From a virus, in the IMG/VR virus record IMGVR_UViG_3300013108_000622, positions 1 to 64,000 of that record: a stretch of 64,000 bases of DNA. The stretch is one strand, 5' to 3'. Both the position numbers and the translations under genes were made by a program. Of this stretch, positions 54,970 to 63,610 are shown piece after piece (position 1 is the first letter of the stretch; each line of letters begins with the position of its first letter). The notes beneath the pieces are model-generated. The model worked only from the letters and a program-made list of their open reading frames with translations, was not told the origin of the DNA and ran no database searches.

Positions 54970-57900
54970 ATGATTAAGTCTGGTATTCCGTTCGTCGGTC
55001 TTCATGCACACTCAACTGCGGGTTCTCCGTTCGATGCTATCGGATACCCTCAACAACACATGGACTTTGCTTATGAAAATGGCTGTGATGCCTTGGCACT
55101 GACCGATCACGGAAACTGTAATGGTCTAGCATATCAGGTTCTTCATGCAAAGTCAATGGAAAAAGCTGGCAAGAACTTTAAACCAATCTATGGGTGTGAA
55201 GCCTATTTCATCCCATCACTCAAAGAATGGGAAGAAGTCTACAACCAAAGCAAAACAGACAAGAAATCTAAGAAAGACGCAACAAGTGGTGGATTCACAG
55301 TAGAAGACGAATCAGAAACCAAATCAGTAAAAGATATACTTAATCGTCGTCGTCATCTAGTGTTGCTAGCCCAAAATCAAACAGGTCTTAATAATATCTT
55401 TAAGTTAATTTCACAATCATATAAGCCAGGAAACTTCTATCGCTTCCCAAGAATTGATTATGATCTGCTCCGAACACATAGTGAGGGTATCATCGCTTCC
55501 TCTGCCTGTTTAGGTGGCGTTTATGCAGGAGATCTGTGGGAAAATATGGATAATGGAGATGAGGCTGTCCTAAATGCTATGCGTAAAACTACTGAAAATA
55601 TGCAAAGTATTCTGGGTGATCGGTGGTATGCAGAACTTCAATGGTTTAAGCACCCCACACAAATGAAGCTGAACACCTTTATCGTTCAAATTGCTAAAGA
55701 ATATGGCCTTGAATTAATCTCAACTGCTGATAGTCACTACTTTAATCCTGAAGTGTGGAAGTCTCGCGAGCTATACAAACGATTCAGACCAGGCGCAACC
55801 GCATTCTTTGGTGAGATGGCTGAAGATTTAGATGAGTATGGAATGGAACTGTATCCCAAGAATGGTGATCAAATGTTTGCGTCTTATAAAAAGTATTCAT
55901 CCGAACTCGGCGTGAAATTCGATGATGATTTGATTAAAGACTCGATTGCTCGGACTCACCATATTGCACATAACCGCATCGAAAAATTCTATCCAGACAA
56001 TACAGTGCGACTACCCTCCTTTGTAATACCTGATAATATGACAGACGACGAGGCACTAAGTGTAGCTTCGGTTAATAATTTGCAATCCAAAGAATTGACC
56101 GACCCTGTTTATGTGGAGCGACTTGAACATGAACTCCAAGTAATCAAAGACCGTGGTTTTAGTCGTTATTTCCTAACAATGAAAGCCATCGCAGATAAGG
56201 CAACTTCGATGCAAATTACTGGCCCATCACGCGGTTCAGCCGGTGGCTCTTTGGTTGCATATGTTCTTGGAATTACTCAGGTAGATCCTATTAAGTATGG
56301 TTTGCTTTTTTCTCGTTTCTTGAGATCTGATGCGAAAGACTATCCAGATATTGATTATGATGTGTCAGATCCTATGACACTTAAAGAGTCTCTAGTGAAG
56401 GAGTGGGGTGAAGATAACGTAGTTCCTATTTCAAACTGGAACACCCTCCAGTTACGCTCTTTGATTAAAGATATATCAAAATTTTATGACATTCCATACC
56501 AAGAGGTAAACGTCGTAACCAAGAAGATGGTGTTTGAGGCTATGGCCCCTGCTAAACGCGATCACGGTATAAAGGCTGGCGTGTATGAGCCAACTTTTGA
56601 AGAATTAATGAAGTATAGTACAAGCCTTCAAGAATTCCTAAAGAAATACCCACAAGTCGAGCCACACGTAAGAACCTTGAAAGGTCAGGTGCGTTCTTGT
56701 TCACGTCATGCTGGCGGCCTGGTTGTTGGCGAAGATCTCAACAAGTATATGCCCTTAATTTATTCCGGTGGTGTTCGTCAAACTCCCTGGACTGAGGGTC
56801 AGAATGTTAGACACCTTGAACCAATGGGGTTTATTAAGTTTGATATTCTTGGACTAAGCACCCTAAGAATGATTGAGGATGCAATCTCAAGAATCATTCA
56901 GAAGCAAACCGGTACAACGCCAAAATTTAGTGAGGTTAAAAAGTTTTATGATCAGAACCTCCACCCAGACAAGATGGATTTTGATAATCAATCCATATAT
57001 CGAAATATATTTCACAAAGGAAAGTGGGCAGGTGTTTTTCAGTTTACCGAATCTGGAGCACAATCGTTTTGTAAGCGAGCAAAGCCAACTTCTTTGATTG
57101 ATATTGCAGCTATTACATCAATTTTTCGCCCCGGACCGTTGAGCGCCAAGGTTGATAAAGATTATGTAAATGCTAAGAATTCGCCGGGAGATATTAAATA
57201 TAACCACCCAATCATTCAAGAGGTTACTGAAGAAACATATGGCTTTCTAATTTTTCAAGAGCAGATTGCTTTACTAGCTCACCGCTTGGGTAAGAATATC
57301 TCACTCGACGAAGGTAATCTTTTACGTAAACTATTAACTAAAAAAGGAACAGGCAAAGGTGCAAAAGATAAGCTTAAAATCTATAACAAATTCGTGGCAG
57401 GATGTGCAGAGAAAGGAATTAGCACGGTCGAGGCAGAGAATCTTTGGAAAACTTTTGAGTATTTTAGTGGTTATGGCTTTAATAAGTCCCATGCTGTCGG
57501 TTATAGTATTCTATCTTACCAGTGTGCTTGGCTACTAAACTATCACCCAGCAGAATGGTTAGCTGCGTTTCTAAACAAGGAGCCTGAAAGCCGCAAAGAA
57601 AAAGCTATTAATGTTGTCAAGAATTTGGGATACAACATTCAGGAAGTAAACATTAATCTATCCGGTCGCAACTGGGAAGTCTCAGACTCCGGTGAACTAG
57701 TTCAGCCCCTTACCTCGATTAAAGGTCTGGGCGATAAGGCTATGGATCAAATCTTGGAACACCGACCCTTTAATTCAATTGAAGATTTGCTGTTCAATGA
57801 GGAGATAAGTTATTCTAAACTTAATAAAAAATGTTTAGATGTTTTAGTGCGTTCTGGTGCTTGTGATACTATTGTTGATGATCGCTTTAAGCATTGTAGA

Positions 57901-58359
57901 CACCTTTGGCTTTCAACCGTAAATAATCGTCCTAAAAACAGGAAAAAGCTGGAAGAAAATATTAAATTAAACACTGCTGAGCCTGATTTTTCTGAGGAAG
58001 AAAAGATTGAAAATGTTGTAAGTTTAACTGGTATATTTCCATTTGATCTAGTTTTAGACAAGAAGGTGAGAGAGAGGCTAGAGCAGGCCAAGGTTCCACC
58101 GATTGCGGATTATGATAAAGATTTACAATTATCTTGGTTTATTCCTAGGGAAATCATACCAAAAAAGACTAGGAACGGCAAAACTTTCTGGATTTTGAAT
58201 GTAATTGATGATACATGTCAAACCACTAAAATAATGTGCTGGAATATTTGGGGAGACACACGTGTTTTTCTCAACAGACCATACATTGCGAAACTTGAAC
58301 ATAGCGATCAATGGGGTTTTTCAACCCGCAAAGTTGGTGGCTTTAAACTAATAGGATAA
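54970..58359 (+). CDS. DNA polymerase III alpha subunit (DnaE type) with PHP domain
   Basis: 1129 residues. Family C replicative polymerase. N-terminal PHP domain with LHAHST (11-16) and LALTDHGN, a possible metal-dependent proofreading or structural domain. Polymerase core: GPSRGSAGGS (418-427), catalytic PDIDYD with D460 and D462, third aspartate in KFDILGLST (D625), GVFQFTESGAQSF, DIAAITSIFRPGPL, and FNKSHAVGYSILSYQCAW. A helix-hairpin-helix follows (SIKGLGDKAMDQIL) and a short OB-like end. Length and motifs are those of an intact DnaE. It would be the main replicase, since no family B polymerase is seen in this window. Confidence 0.95.
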   Translation: MIKSGIPFVGLHAHSTAGSPFDAIGYPQQHMDFAYENGCDALALTDHGNCNGLAYQVLHAKSMEKAGKNFKPIYGCEAYFIPSLKEWEEVYNQSKTDKKSKKDATSGGFTVEDESETKSVKDILNRRRHLVLLAQNQTGLNNIFKLISQSYKPGNFYRFPRIDYDLLRTHSEGIIASSACLGGVYAGDLWENMDNGDEAVLNAMRKTTENMQSILGDRWYAELQWFKHPTQMKLNTFIVQIAKEYGLELISTADSHYFNPEVWKSRELYKRFRPGATAFFGEMAEDLDEYGMELYPKNGDQMFASYKKYSSELGVKFDDDLIKDSIARTHHIAHNRIEKFYPDNTVRLPSFVIPDNMTDDEALSVASVNNLQSKELTDPVYVERLEHELQVIKDRGFSRYFLTMKAIADKATSMQITGPSRGSAGGSLVAYVLGITQVDPIKYGLLFSRFLRSDAKDYPDIDYDVSDPMTLKESLVKEWGEDNVVPISNWNTLQLRSLIKDISKFYDIPYQEVNVVTKKMVFEAMAPAKRDHGIKAGVYEPTFEELMKYSTSLQEFLKKYPQVEPHVRTLKGQVRSCSRHAGGLVVGEDLNKYMPLIYSGGVRQTPWTEGQNVRHLEPMGFIKFDILGLSTLRMIEDAISRIIQKQTGTTPKFSEVKKFYDQNLHPDKMDFDNQSIYRNIFHKGKWAGVFQFTESGAQSFCKRAKPTSLIDIAAITSIFRPGPLSAKVDKDYVNAKNSPGDIKYNHPIIQEVTEETYGFLIFQEQIALLAHRLGKNISLDEGNLLRKLLTKKGTGKGAKDKLKIYNKFVAGCAEKGISTVEAENLWKTFEYFSGYGFNKSHAVGYSILSYQCAWLLNYHPAEWLAAFLNKEPESRKEKAINVVKNLGYNIQEVNINLSGRNWEVSDSGELVQPLTSIKGLGDKAMDQILEHRPFNSIEDLLFNEEISYSKLNKKCLDVLVRSGACDTIVDDRFKHCRHLWLSTVNNRPKNRKKLEENIKLNTAEPDFSEEEKIENVVSLTGIFPFDLVLDKKVRERLEQAKVPPIADYDKDLQLSWFIPREIIPKKTRNGKTFWILNVIDDTCQTTKIMCWNIWGDTRVFLNRPYIAKLEHSDQWGFSTRKVGGFKLIG

Positions 58360-58363
58360 AAAA

Positions 58364-58891
58364 ATGACTGAAAATAAAGATAAAATTTTATTTGAAAGGA
58401 AATCTTTTCAATACCACTATAGAATGATGGCCATTATGTGTAATAATGAAGGGCTTGGCGATCCTCACAACTATGGAAGATCCAAAGAGATTTTCGCAGC
58501 TTGTGAGTTGGGCCATAAAGTGGCGACAAAATACTCTGGTGCTGATGCTTTTCTGCTTGATGGAACCCCTGTTGAATACAAGTCAACGATTGGTAAAAAT
58601 GTCAAAGGTTCTTATACGGGAGTTTCTGTGCAGCCCACTTGGAATTTACAGGAAAAATATTTACGAGAAGACAAGATTGGAAAGTATCCCTATCACTTTT
58701 ATAACCGTTTTGATAAAAGTGGGCTCTTGGTCGAATCGTGGAAAGTATCAGCTGATGCAGTTCTCAAGGTTCTTTTGCCCAAATTTAAAGCATCCTACCC
58801 CACAGTATTGAAGAAAAAAGATCCTAGACTTAGTGCCAACATGACTACGGCAGAAATTAAAAAATATGGCAAGAGGGTATATAACTCTTGA
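58364..58891 (+). CDS. Restriction endonuclease-like PD-(D/E)XK protein
   Basis: 175 residues, four bases after DnaE. The segment GADAFLLDGTPVEYKST (about 64-80) gives D-x(n)-E-x-K spacing of the PD-(D/E)XK nuclease fold, preceded by a helix with CELGHKVATKYS and followed by strands VSVQPTWNLQEKYLRED and HFYNRFDKSGLLVESW. The overall size fits a single-domain nuclease such as a type II restriction enzyme. A DNA methyltransferase lies 1 kb downstream with a ParB/Srx-like gene between, so a restriction-modification-like cassette is possible. Specificity cannot be read. Confidence 0.6.
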   Translation: MTENKDKILFERKSFQYHYRMMAIMCNNEGLGDPHNYGRSKEIFAACELGHKVATKYSGADAFLLDGTPVEYKSTIGKNVKGSYTGVSVQPTWNLQEKYLREDKIGKYPYHFYNRFDKSGLLVESWKVSADAVLKVLLPKFKASYPTVLKKKDPRLSANMTTAEIKKYGKRVYNS

Positions 58892-58915
58892 CAAAAGATT
58901 TAAATCCTGTATAAT
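58888..58915 (+). promoter_or_regulatory. Sigma70-like promoter for the ParB-like/methyltransferase genes
   Basis: TTGACA (58888-58893), 16-base spacer, TATAAT (58910-58915): both hexamers are perfect. Predicted start about 58922, leaving a ~28-base leader with AGAGGAGAA before ATG 58950. It gives the methyltransferase region its own strong early promoter, independent of DnaE. Confidence 0.85.
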
Positions 58916-58949
58916 ATAGATAATAAAGCATTTTTACAGAGGAGAAAAA

Positions 58950-59933
58950 ATGAACACCGAAATGTTTGATAAATTAAAACAAGAAATCCCAAACTTTGTT
59001 GAAGAACATTGTTTTTTGGTAAAGCCGGAAAACGTTGTGTATGATGAAACTAAGTCACAATGCAGACAAGGCGGCCATATTAAAGAAAAGTATCCACTAT
59101 TTAAAGAAATTATAGAATCGGGTGCTGAATTAGCACCAATTTCAGGCATCCGTTTGCCGAATGATAAGTTTGATTTGCGAGAAGGGGCGACTAGAGTAGG
59201 TGGCGCAAAACTGGCAAACAAACCTCTTTTAGCATCTGACTACTTTCACAAAGAATTGGGTTACACTGAATCCGACTGGGAAGATTTTCAGGCAATAGCA
59301 AACGATCCTAAAATTGAGACACCCAACTCTATTGGTGATATGGAATATTTAATTTCCAAACAAATCAATAATGGAAATCTTGAGAAAAAAATAGGAATTA
59401 ACTATGATGAAAATCCAGATGAGTTCATTGAAGCTGCTGCAAAGCGATATAAGAGTGTGATTTATAAAAACTCTGGTAGAAGCAAAGATTTTTTCACCAG
59501 AAAGGTCAAAAACGCCCTTAAGCCTAAAGTTCAAGCTGCTGGTGCTTATGAGAATTACGACAAAAAAGCTGCACTAGAGATTTATAAGGCTCAAGCAGGT
59601 TCAAACTGGAATGGTCAAAGACAGGGGGAAATCGACAATAACAGAACTGTATATCCAATTGCTAGTATGAACCACTTGAATCCTAACATTATGGGGTATT
59701 CTGCTTCAAAAATGATGTCAAATCCTGATATAATTATAGATTTAGTATTTTGGACTGGAGACATTGTTGGCAAAACGAAGGATGAGATCATACAAAAGGA
59801 GAGAAATCAGGTTCTCGGATGGTTTAATAAGGTAAATGCAACATATGGGTTTTTCGGAGATCTTTATGTACTTCCTCAAATCAAGCAGGGGAAAAATAAA
59901 GAAAACCTACACAAATTAATCAAGTTGACATAA
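58950..59933 (+). CDS. ParB/Srx-like protein paired with the methyltransferase
   Basis: 327 residues, RBS AGAGGAGAA. Around residues 50-95: ELAPISGIRLPNDKF then LREGATRVGGAKLANK, which has the shape of a ParB/Srx active-site region (D/E-G-x-x-R followed by a small-residue helix). The middle is basic and helical (KNSGRSKDFFTRKVKNALK), suggesting DNA binding, and the C-terminal part is alpha/beta (DIIIDLVFWTGDIVG). It is translated one base before the methyltransferase. It could be a nuclease or DNA-recognition partner. Family assignment moderately uncertain. Confidence 0.55.
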   Translation: MNTEMFDKLKQEIPNFVEEHCFLVKPENVVYDETKSQCRQGGHIKEKYPLFKEIIESGAELAPISGIRLPNDKFDLREGATRVGGAKLANKPLLASDYFHKELGYTESDWEDFQAIANDPKIETPNSIGDMEYLISKQINNGNLEKKIGINYDENPDEFIEAAAKRYKSVIYKNSGRSKDFFTRKVKNALKPKVQAAGAYENYDKKAALEIYKAQAGSNWNGQRQGEIDNNRTVYPIASMNHLNPNIMGYSASKMMSNPDIIIDLVFWTGDIVGKTKDEIIQKERNQVLGWFNKVNATYGFFGDLYVLPQIKQGKNKENLHKLIKLT

Positions 59934-60802
59934 TGGATATTACAATAAACCAACAAGATGGACTTGAGCTTCTGCGCTCCCTTGAAAAGGGGAGCGTGGA
60001 TCTCATTCTTACAGATCCCCCCTATGTTACATCCCGCCAAAGTGGGATGCAAAAATGGTATGAAAAAACGAAGAACAACACCCATGAAGCAAAAACAGAA
60101 TCTGAATGGCTAAACCTTAAAACTCTTACCGAGTGGAAACAATTCCTACGAAAAGGTAAAGTGGCAAGGGGTAAAAGAAAGAAGAAATTGCAAGAATGCA
60201 GAGAAAACTTTCTAAAAACAGGCAGCATTTATGGAGAGAAGTACGGAGTTCAGACTGATTATGGAGACTGGGATTCAGAGTTTACACTTGATAAGTTAAA
60301 TGAATTTGTAAAAGAATTTCATCGAGTGCTAAAAGATGGCGGCACGTGTATCATCTTTTTTGATATTTGGAAACTTACCAACTTAAAGGACATTTTAGAG
60401 GACAATAAGTTTAAACAATTAAGATACATTGAATGGATTAAAACAAATCCTGTTCCAATTAATAGTAAAGTAAATTATCTAACTAATTCGCGAGAGATTG
60501 CTTTGACTGCCATCAAGAAGTCTAAGCCAACTTTTAATTCAAAATATGATAATGGAATATACAAATACCCCATTCAGGGAGGCAAGAACCGAACCCACCC
60601 AACTCAGAAGAATTTAAAGTTGTTTGAAGAATTAATAACTAAACATTCGAATGAGGGTGAACTAGTGCTAGATTGTTTCCTTGGTGGTGGCACAACCGCT
60701 ATTGCTTCTTTCAATACTGGTCGTAGCTTTATTGGTTGCGAGCGAGAGAAAGAGCATTACGACAATTCTATTGATTGGTTGGAGAGAGAAGGTAATGAAT
60801 AA
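59933..60802 (+). CDS. DNA methyltransferase, beta class (N4-cytosine or N6-adenine)
   Basis: 289 residues, start overlapping the previous stop by one base. Catalytic motif IV LTDPPY (27-31) comes first, and the SAM-binding motif I LVLDCFLGGGTTAIA follows near residue 245, with THPTQKNLKLFEELI between: this order defines the beta class of amino-methyltransferases. The central region contains a Lys/Arg-rich insertion (GKVARGKRKKKLQE) that may contact DNA. It may protect phage DNA from host restriction or from the adjacent nuclease-like protein. Two GC-rich hairpins lie within its first 120 bases. Confidence 0.9.
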   Translation: MDITINQQDGLELLRSLEKGSVDLILTDPPYVTSRQSGMQKWYEKTKNNTHEAKTESEWLNLKTLTEWKQFLRKGKVARGKRKKKLQECRENFLKTGSIYGEKYGVQTDYGDWDSEFTLDKLNEFVKEFHRVLKDGGTCIIFFDIWKLTNLKDILEDNKFKQLRYIEWIKTNPVPINSKVNYLTNSREIALTAIKKSKPTFNSKYDNGIYKYPIQGGKNRTHPTQKNLKLFEELITKHSNEGELVLDCFLGGGTTAIASFNTGRSFIGCEREKEHYDNSIDWLEREGNE

Positions 60803-61019
60803 TACTGAACATACTTTAGAAATACAAAAATTAATTATAGGTAGAGATGAGGCAGAATGCGAAGCGAATTCTACTATCTCAGAATATCTTGTAGAAAGAG
60901 CTGCACTCTATGGAAATAAGCTCGGCAGGATGAAAAAGAAGGTAGTTGAATTTGACATTGTAGAAGATCAATACTCAGGGGATTGGGTGTTGATATGTTA
61001 CTGTGAGAGGGACTTTTAA
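60795..61019 (+). CDS. Small acidic protein of unknown function
   Basis: 74 residues from ATG 60795 (RBS GAGAGAAGG), overlapping the methyltransferase end by eight bases; earlier in-frame starts lie deep inside that gene. Helical N-terminal two thirds, then a strand VVEFDIVEDQYSGDWVLICY. No motif recognised. One-base overlap with the next start. Confidence 0.65.
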   Translation: MNNTEHTLEIQKLIIGRDEAECEANSTISEYLVERAALYGNKLGRMKKKVVEFDIVEDQYSGDWVLICYCERDF

Positions 61020-61354
61020 TGAGTGATGAGTATGACGTATTAATCGATGATTTGTTCATGGATGACTCAAAACCACCATCAAAACCAACCGCCCAAGATA
61101 TTAGGCAGGCAATAAATAAAGAGATTCGCTTAAATCGTGCAGCAACCAAAACAGTAAAGGGTCTAGAAATCGATGTACCAGATTCTTGGGTGGACGTACT
61201 TCAAAATAATGCAGCTATTCTATATGACTATGGACCAGCAGGTTGGAAAGTTATGTGGTATCAGAAGCACTCTGAAGGACCGGGCGAAGGAGAGTTAATT
61301 CGCTCTTGGATAAGCATAAGAGACAAACGGCATGTTGCCAAGGAGATGAGATAA
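61019..61354 (+). CDS. Small conserved protein of unknown function
   Basis: 111 residues. An acidic start (SDEYDVLIDDLFMDDSK) and a helical middle, then VPDSWVDVLQNNAAILYDYG and WKVMWYQKHSEGPGEGELIR. The C-terminal half looks like a small alpha/beta domain with several tryptophans. It precedes dUTPase with no gap, so it may belong to the nucleotide operon. Family not recognised. Confidence 0.65.
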   Translation: MSDEYDVLIDDLFMDDSKPPSKPTAQDIRQAINKEIRLNRAATKTVKGLEIDVPDSWVDVLQNNAAILYDYGPAGWKVMWYQKHSEGPGEGELIRSWISIRDKRHVAKEMR

Positions 61355-61840
61355 ATGATTATTGAATACACAAGAATGAGAGCAGATGTGCGTCCGCCGG
61401 AACGAGCAAACCCCAGTGATGCAGGATTAGATTTGTATTTTAACCCAGAATCAAAAGGGTTTTTACCAAGCCCAACGATAGATAGCGTAGTTATCAATCC
61501 CGGCGAGAGTCAATTACTTTCCACCGGCTATCGCTTTGGCGTACCGCATGGCTATATGTTGGAGATTAAAAATCGTTCTGGTGTTGCATCGAAACGCTCT
61601 TTGATTGTTGGTGCCTGTGTTGTTGACAGTGGGTATGATGGGGAGGTATTCATCAATCTTCATAATGTCGGTAAAGAAGCGCAAACAATCGAACCAGGAA
61701 CCAAGATTGCCCAAGCGGTGATGGTGCCTGTTGTCCATTTCCGTGCTGTCGAGACACAAAGTGGAAATCTATATGGGTGGTATCCCATCACTATTTCTGA
61801 ACGAGGCGACGGTGCCCTAGGTTCAACTGATAAAAAATAG
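61355..61840 (+). CDS. dut: dUTP pyrophosphatase
   Basis: 161 residues. Hydrolyses dUTP to dUMP and PPi, keeping uracil out of DNA and making the substrate of ThyX. Trimeric dUTPase motifs in order: I SDAGLDLYF (about 22-30), II KNRSGVASKRSLIVG, III CVVDSGYDGEVFINLHNVG, IV KIAQAVMVPV, and V RGDGALGST at the end. Slightly longer than typical (150) through a loop before motif II. Confidence 0.95.
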   Translation: MIIEYTRMRADVRPPERANPSDAGLDLYFNPESKGFLPSPTIDSVVINPGESQLLSTGYRFGVPHGYMLEIKNRSGVASKRSLIVGACVVDSGYDGEVFINLHNVGKEAQTIEPGTKIAQAVMVPVVHFRAVETQSGNLYGWYPITISERGDGALGSTDKK

Positions 61841-61852
61841 GGGGATTTGTAA

Positions 61853-62866
61853 ATGAAAAAGGGAATATGTTTTGACGACGTATTGTTGGTTCCTAAATAT
61901 AGCGAGATAAGATCCAGAAGCGAGATTGATATTGGCAACCGTCTAGGCGGGTCAATAGAACTAAGATTGCCGATTATCTCATCTCCAATGGATACTGTAA
62001 CCGAGCATTGTATGTCTGTTGTTATGGCGGATAAGGGCGGGATGGGAATTGTCCATCGCTACAACACCATTGAAGAGCAGGCAAAATTGATTCCGAAAGC
62101 AACACTCGTCGGCGCAGCCGTAGGTGTAAACGGAGATTACTTGGAACGCGCCCAAGAAATGGTCAATGCTGGTGCAAAATTGATTTGTGTTGATATCGCC
62201 CATGGGCATCATTCACTTATGCGCAGTGCCCTGTGGAATTTAAAGAACAAATTACCACGAGAAATTCATTTGATGGCTGGAAATGTTGCAACCTCTGAAG
62301 CCTTTTACGATCTTGCTTCTTGGGGAGCAGATAGTATAAAAGTTGGCATCGGAGGCGGAAGCATTTGTTCCACTCGTATCCAAACTGGTCATGGTGTGCC
62401 GACTTTACAGAGTGTCATAGATTGTTCTACTGCTTCCTTTGAGACCGGAGTTAAAATGATTGCAGATGGAGGTATAAAAACATCAGGTGATATAGTAAAG
62501 TCTCTCGCTGCTGGAGCAGGATTTGTTATGTTGGGCTCGATGTTAGCAGGAACGCACGAATCACCAGGTGAAATTATAGAGCCAAATAGCGAAAGACCTC
62601 GAAAAGCATATAGGGGTATGGCGTCTAAAGAAGCACAAGTTGAGTGGAGAGGGAGTGTATCCTCCAGAGAGGGTGTTGCCACAGAAATTCCTTATAAAGG
62701 TAGTGTGGAGCCCATCTTAGAAGACTTGCAAGTAGGCATACGCTCAGGATTTTCATATAGTGGAGCCTCATGTTTAACAGAGCTTCAAGAGTTTTCTAGT
62801 ATGTTGCAGCAAACCAATGCTAGCCGCAGAGAAAGCTCAACCCATATTATGGAGCAGGGGTTTTAA
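61853..62866 (+). CDS. IMP dehydrogenase / GMP reductase family enzyme
   Basis: 337 residues. TIM-barrel of the IMPDH/GMPR family: FDDVLLVPKYSEI, LPIISSPMDTVTE, GGMGIVHRYN, and the catalytic loop KVGIGGGSICSTRIQTG with C172, then IADGGIKTSGDIVKSLAAGA and AYRGMASKEA. The CBS regulatory domains of bacterial IMPDH are absent, leaving a core-only enzyme closer in size to GMP reductase. It either makes XMP from IMP (towards GTP/dGTP) or IMP from GMP. In the same operon as dUTPase. Confidence 0.9.
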   Translation: MKKGICFDDVLLVPKYSEIRSRSEIDIGNRLGGSIELRLPIISSPMDTVTEHCMSVVMADKGGMGIVHRYNTIEEQAKLIPKATLVGAAVGVNGDYLERAQEMVNAGAKLICVDIAHGHHSLMRSALWNLKNKLPREIHLMAGNVATSEAFYDLASWGADSIKVGIGGGSICSTRIQTGHGVPTLQSVIDCSTASFETGVKMIADGGIKTSGDIVKSLAAGAGFVMLGSMLAGTHESPGEIIEPNSERPRKAYRGMASKEAQVEWRGSVSSREGVATEIPYKGSVEPILEDLQVGIRSGFSYSGASCLTELQEFSSMLQQTNASRRESSTHIMEQGF

Positions 62867-62868
62867 TT

Positions 62869-63147
62869 TTGTCATCATTTGCACGTAAACATCGTCGTAA
62901 AAAAGAAAAAGACGCCCAAAAGGATTTCAAGAAAAAGGTAGGCTTGTTTGACAAGTTGCCTGATCATTGTTTGGTTTGTCAAAAAGATTTTGATAAAAAA
63001 GATAAAGAAATGGTGATGTCTTGGAATGTTGTGGTTCACAAAGAAAAAGAAGTGGTGAGGCTATATTGCCCTACTTGTTGGGATGAAGCCGGAAAAATTA
63101 TTAAGGATATAAAAAATGGACAACAAAACGCAAAAGTTAATGTTTAG
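62869..63147 (+). CDS. Small zinc-binding protein conserved in T4-like marine phages
   Basis: 92 residues from TTG 62869, two bases after the previous stop. Basic N-terminus (SSFARKHRRKKEKDAQKDF), then FDKLPDHCLVCQKDFDKKDKE, SWNVVV and VRLYCPTCWDEA. The two C-x2-C pairs (about residues 34-37 and 67-70) form a zinc ribbon. I recognise the pattern from cyanophage-type genomes as a conserved hypothetical; a nucleic-acid or RNA polymerase-binding role is plausible. It overlaps the next gene by 32 bases. Confidence 0.75.
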   Translation: MSSFARKHRRKKEKDAQKDFKKKVGLFDKLPDHCLVCQKDFDKKDKEMVMSWNVVVHKEKEVVRLYCPTCWDEAGKIIKDIKNGQQNAKVNV

Positions 63148-63610
63148 CTCAAAATCAGATATGTGGGGCACTCCGCAATCTTTTTTTGATAAATTAAATA
63201 AAAAATATAAATTCTCCTTAGATGCTTGTGCAACCAAGGAGAATAGTAAGTGTGAAAGATTTTATACTATTGAGGATGATGGCCTTTCAAAGAGTTGGGA
63301 GAATGAGGTGGTTTTTGTAAATCCCCCATACAGCAACGTGGGCGAGTGGGTTGCTAAAGCTCATTATGAATCCACCCACAATAATGCCACTGTTGTGATG
63401 TTGATTCCATCTCGCACTGATACAAAATACTGGCACCAATATATAATGGATGCGGCAAATAAAATCTTCTTTATCAAAGGAAGGTTAAAATTTCAGAACG
63501 GGTCAACAGTCTCGGCACATTCTGCTCCGTTCCCATCAGCAGTCGTAGTATTTGACTTGGGCCACTTTCGTTGGTCCGGTGGTCCGACAATTAAAACAAT
63601 GGAGAGGTGA
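63116..63610 (+). CDS. Phage-type N6-adenine DNA methyltransferase (Dam-like)
   Basis: 164 residues. Matches the small phage Dam family (PF05869 type): WGTPQSFFDKLNKKYKFSLDAC, catalytic FVNPPYSNVGEW (about 63-74), MLIPSRTDTKYWHQYI, and GRLKFQNG near the C-terminus. Methylates adenine, commonly in short palindromes, protecting phage DNA or marking it. It is independent of the beta-class enzyme at 59933. Confidence 0.9.
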   Translation: MDNKTQKLMFSSKSDMWGTPQSFFDKLNKKYKFSLDACATKENSKCERFYTIEDDGLSKSWENEVVFVNPPYSNVGEWVAKAHYESTHNNATVVMLIPSRTDTKYWHQYIMDAANKIFFIKGRLKFQNGSTVSAHSAPFPSAVVVFDLGHFRWSGGPTIKTMER

